A stretch of 64,000 nt of DNA from Rhodothermia bacterium (lineage in GTDB: Bacteria; Bacteroidota; Rhodothermia; Rhodothermales; JAAAOL01): positions 1-64,000 of the forward strand of contig JAUIDY010000003.1 of assembly GCA_030428385.1 (NCBI GenBank), read 5' to 3'. This document shows positions 61,606-64,000 of the stretch, one piece after another. The notes below the pieces were generated by a model. It did not search any database. It was not told the origin of the DNA and saw only the letters and a list, made by a program, of their open reading frames with translations. A program made the position numbers and the translations under genes. The first letter of the stretch is position 1. Each line of letters opens with the position of its first letter.

Positions 61606-64000
61606 CTACGCTGCGTCCGTCTCGGGGGCTGCTGATTCGGTGGTTTCCGCCGTACCATTCTGGCCATTCTCCGAGACGGCGGCATCGTCTTCTTCATCGT
61701 CCGTTACTACCCGCGTCACGTCCGCGATGGCATCGCCGTTTTTTAAGTTGATGACACGCACGCCAGATGTGTTACGACCCATCATCGAGATGCCGTCCAC
61801 ATGGGTGCGGATCAGGATGCCGTTCTCGGTAATGATCATGATGTCGTCCGAGTCCATCACGCCTTTGATGGAGACCAGCGGCCCGGTTTTGCGCGTCGTT
61901 TTGATGGTGATAACGCCTTTGCCGCCCCGGCTCTGGACGGGGTAGCGGCGGTTGGGGTCGTCGTCGGGATGATCGAAGCTGGTACGCTTGCCATATCCAT
62001 TGGCACTAATGGAAAGCATGGCTTTGGTCTCGTCCTTACGGAGTGCCACCATGCCTACGACCACCTCATCGGGTTCCAGCTTGATACCACGCACGCCTCG
62101 GGTGTTGCGGCCCATCGGGCGGGCGTCGTCTTCGTGGAACCGGATGGCGCGTCCGCCCGAGGAGGCCAGCACCACATGGGTGTCGCCGTCGGTGAGGTGG
62201 GCTTCTAACAGTTCGTCGCCATCCACCACGTCAATCGCAATGATGCCATCCACGCGGGGGCGGCTGAAAGCTTCCAGCGAAGTTTTCTTTACCTGTCCCT
62301 GCCGCGTCGCCATCAGGACAAAATGGTTGTTGAGGAAGTCTTCGTCCTGAAAATCCTCTTTGCGCACATTAATCACCGCCCGCAGCCGGTCATCTGGAGC
62401 AATTTGGATGAGGTTGCGAATGGAGCGTCCCTTCGCAATGCGCGTTCCTTCCGGAATTTCAAACACGCGCAGCCAGTAACATTGACCGTGGTCGGTAAAG
62501 AACAGCAGGTAGTCGTGGTTGCGCGAGACGAACAGGTGTTCCAGATAGTCTTCGTCGCGCATCCCGGAGGCCCGCATGCCCACGCCGCCACGTCCTTGCT
62601 GGCGGTATTCGGCGGTGGCCGTGCGTTTAATCAGGCCCTGGTGTGAGACCGTGACCACAACTTGTTCGTCTTCGATCAGGTCTTCGATGATAATGTCACC
62701 GCCGCCTGCGTAGTCGATCTCGGTGCGGCGTGGCGTGGCGTGTTTGGCGCGGATATCAAGCAGTTCGTCCTTGATGATCTGCATCCGCAGCGCCTTACTG
62801 GCGAGGATACTTTGCAGCCGCTCGATTTCTTGCAGCACATCGCGGTATTCCGCTTCGATCTTCTGGCGTTCCAGCCCTGTGAGACGGCTCAGGCGAAGGG
62901 CCAGGATGCTGTCGGCCTGGGCTTCAGTGAGCGCAAACATCGAGTCGGAATGCAGCGGCAGGCCGAGGCGCTCTCGCTGGAGCGGCGTGAGGCGTTCCGG
63001 AAGCACACCGGCCATCAGGTTGCGGCGGGCTTCATCGGTGTCGTCGCTGTGGCGAATGATGGAGATGACGGCGTCGAGGTGATCGAGCGCGATGGTCAGT
63101 CCTTCGAGGATGTGGGCGCGATCCTGCGCCTTGCGCAGCAGGTATTGCGTGCGCCGCGTCACCACGTCGTGCCGATGGCCCACATAGTGCCGCAGCGCGT
63201 CTTTCAACGTGATGGTGCGCGGACGCCCATTCACCAGCGCGACCATGTTGACGCCAAAGGTTTGCTGGCACTGCGAATATTTATACAACTGGTTTTGCAC
63301 CACCAGCGGAACGGCGTCGCGTTTGAGTTCGATAACGATGCGCATCCCATCGCGGTCGCTCTCGTCGCGCATGTCGCTGATGCCGTCGATGCGCTTGTCG
63401 CGGACGAGCCCTGCAATTTTTTCGATCAGGCTGCTTTTGTTGACCTGAAACGGGATTTCGGTGACGACGAGCGCAAGGCGGTCCTTTCGGATCTCTTCCT
63501 CGTGCATCTTCGCCCGCATAATCACGCGTCCCCGACCCGTGAGGTACGCCTGATACACGCCCGCGTGGCCATAGATGATGCCGCCTGTCGGGAAGTCGGG
63601 AGCCGGCACATGCTCGATCAATTCCTTGACGTCGATGTCCGGATTGTCGATGTAAGCAATGACGGCGTCGATGACTTCGCCGAGGTTGTGCGGCGGAATT
63701 TTGGTCGCCATGCCCACCGCGATGCCGTCGCTGCCATTAACGAGCAGGTTGGGAAACGACGCCGGGAGTACCGTCGGCTCCATGAGCGAGCCGTCGAAGT
63801 TTTCCTGGTAATCAACGGTTTCCTTATCGAGGTCGCGGAGGAGTTCTTCCGCGAGGCGGGTCATGCGGGCTTCGGTGTAGCGCATGGCGGCGGCGCGGTC
63901 GCCGTCCACCGAGCCGAAGTTGCCCTGCCCGTCCACCAGTGGATCGCGCATGGCAAAATCCTGCGCGAGCCGTACCATCGTGTCATACACCGCTGTGTCG
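61606..64000 (-). CDS. gyrA: DNA gyrase subunit A (N-terminus beyond window)
   Basis: About 798 residues lie in the window; the start is beyond the right edge. The catalytic Tyr is in [11 protein letters not shown] (codon 63879-63877). [22 protein letters not shown] and [24 protein letters not shown] are standard. The C-terminal beta-pinwheel carries the GyrA box ([13 protein letters not shown]), which separates it from ParC. A long acidic tail ends [10 protein letters not shown]. The residue equivalent to E. coli Ser83 is Thr (DTAVYD). Confidence 0.97.
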   Translation of the reverse strand, partial: DTAVYDTMVRLAQDFAMRDPLVDGQGNFGSVDGDRAAAMRYTEARMTRLAEELLRDLDKETVDYQENFDGSLMEPTVLPASFPNLLVNGSDGIAVGMATKIPPHNLGEVIDAVIAYIDNPDIDVKELIEHVPAPDFPTGGIIYGHAGVYQAYLTGRGRVIMRAKMHEEEIRKDRLALVVTEIPFQVNKSSLIEKIAGLVRDKRIDGISDMRDESDRDGMRIVIELKRDAVPLVVQNQLYKYSQCQQTFGVNMVALVNGRPRTITLKDALRHYVGHRHDVVTRRTQYLLRKAQDRAHILEGLTIALDHLDAVISIIRHSDDTDEARRNLMAGVLPERLTPLQRERLGLPLHSDSMFALTEAQADSILALRLSRLTGLERQKIEAEYRDVLQEIERLQSILASKALRMQIIKDELLDIRAKHATPRRTEIDYAGGGDIIIEDLIEDEQVVVTVSHQGLIKRTATAEYRQQGRGGVGMRASGMRDEDYLEHLFVSRNHDYLLFFTDHGQCYWLRVFEIPEGTRIAKGRSIRNLIQIAPDDRLRAVINVRKEDFQDEDFLNNHFVLMATRQGQVKKTSLEAFSRPRVDGIIAIDVVDGDELLEAHLTDGDTHVVLASSGGRAIRFHEDDARPMGRNTRGVRGIKLEPDEVVVGMVALRKDETKAMLSISANGYGKRTSFDHPDDDPNRRYPVQSRGGKGVITIKTTRKTGPLVSIKGVMDSDDIMIITENGILIRTHVDGISMMGRNTSGVRVINLKNGDAIADVTRVVTDDEEDDAAVSENGQNGTAETTESAAPETDAA

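Overview
The window looks like a chromosomal segment of a Bacteroidota/Rhodothermota-type bacterium, most likely near the Rhodothermales. The signs are secreted proteins ending in type IX secretion (T9SS) sorting tails with a YPNPF(N/S)P core, a TIGR02999-type ECF sigma factor beside a TPR-bearing Ser/Thr kinase, a DUF3098-like protein, a clade II (Sec-type) nos cluster, a fused aspartokinase-homoserine dehydrogenase, and promoter sequences resembling TAnnTTTG. This placement is inferred from gene content; no rRNA is present to confirm it.

Layout. 1-5.2 kb: a truncated lipoprotein, an AraC-type regulator and three exported proteins (DUF1579-like, polysaccharide deacetylase with T9SS tail, sialate O-acetylesterase). 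5.3-8.9 kb: TPR Ser/Thr kinase and its ECF sigma factor. 9-18.7 kb: mixed housekeeping and exported genes (GNAT, Ca2+/Na+ exchanger, NHL protein, Ada, PrcB-like lipoprotein, MarC, D-amino-acid oxidase, M20 amidohydrolase, GH43). 18.9-27 kb: a leftward nitrous-oxide reduction operon (Rrf2 regulator, cytochrome c, nosZ, a membrane-domain/NosL fusion, nosD, nosF, nosY, then cupin and group III truncated hemoglobin). 27.1-29.2 kb: two alpha/beta hydrolases. 29.2-37.5 kb: a leftward type IV pilus / type II secretion-like operon (pilB, a TnpB-like fragment, secretin, fused pilM-pilN, pilO, pilP, pilin, prepilin peptidase). 37.7-39.8 kb: small membrane proteins and a highly charged helical protein. 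40 kb: tRNA-Ala(GGC). 40.2-44.4 kb: thrA-dapB-dapA for aspartate-family amino acids. 44.4-49.7 kb: cell-wall genes (mreD, dacB, NamZ-like), ndk and a CAP lipoprotein. 49.7-54.6 kb: STAND NTPase with TPRs, lipA, lysine 6-aminotransferase. 54.6-61.6 kb: three secreted T9SS-tailed proteins (two metzincin-like, one subtilisin-like) around a 1-kb gap with terminators. 61.6 kb to the edge: gyrA, truncated at its N-terminus.

How it works together. The nos operon lets the cell use N2O as an electron acceptor: an Rrf2 regulator with three Fe-S-type cysteines sits upstream, two inverted repeats lie at the likely promoters, and a cytochrome c can feed electrons to NosZ. The pilus operon builds an envelope-spanning machine but has no platform protein (PilC/GspF) here. 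thrA, dapB and dapA supply lysine and diaminopimelate, which fits the nearby wall genes. The most unusual items are the stand-alone N-terminal half of a TnpB-like protein inside the pilus operon, the membrane-domain/NosL fusion, the extension of the nos operon into a cupin and a hemoglobin, and a small structured leftward transcription unit in the 56.3-57.3 kb gap. No CRISPR array, rRNA, complete insertion sequence or prophage was seen.
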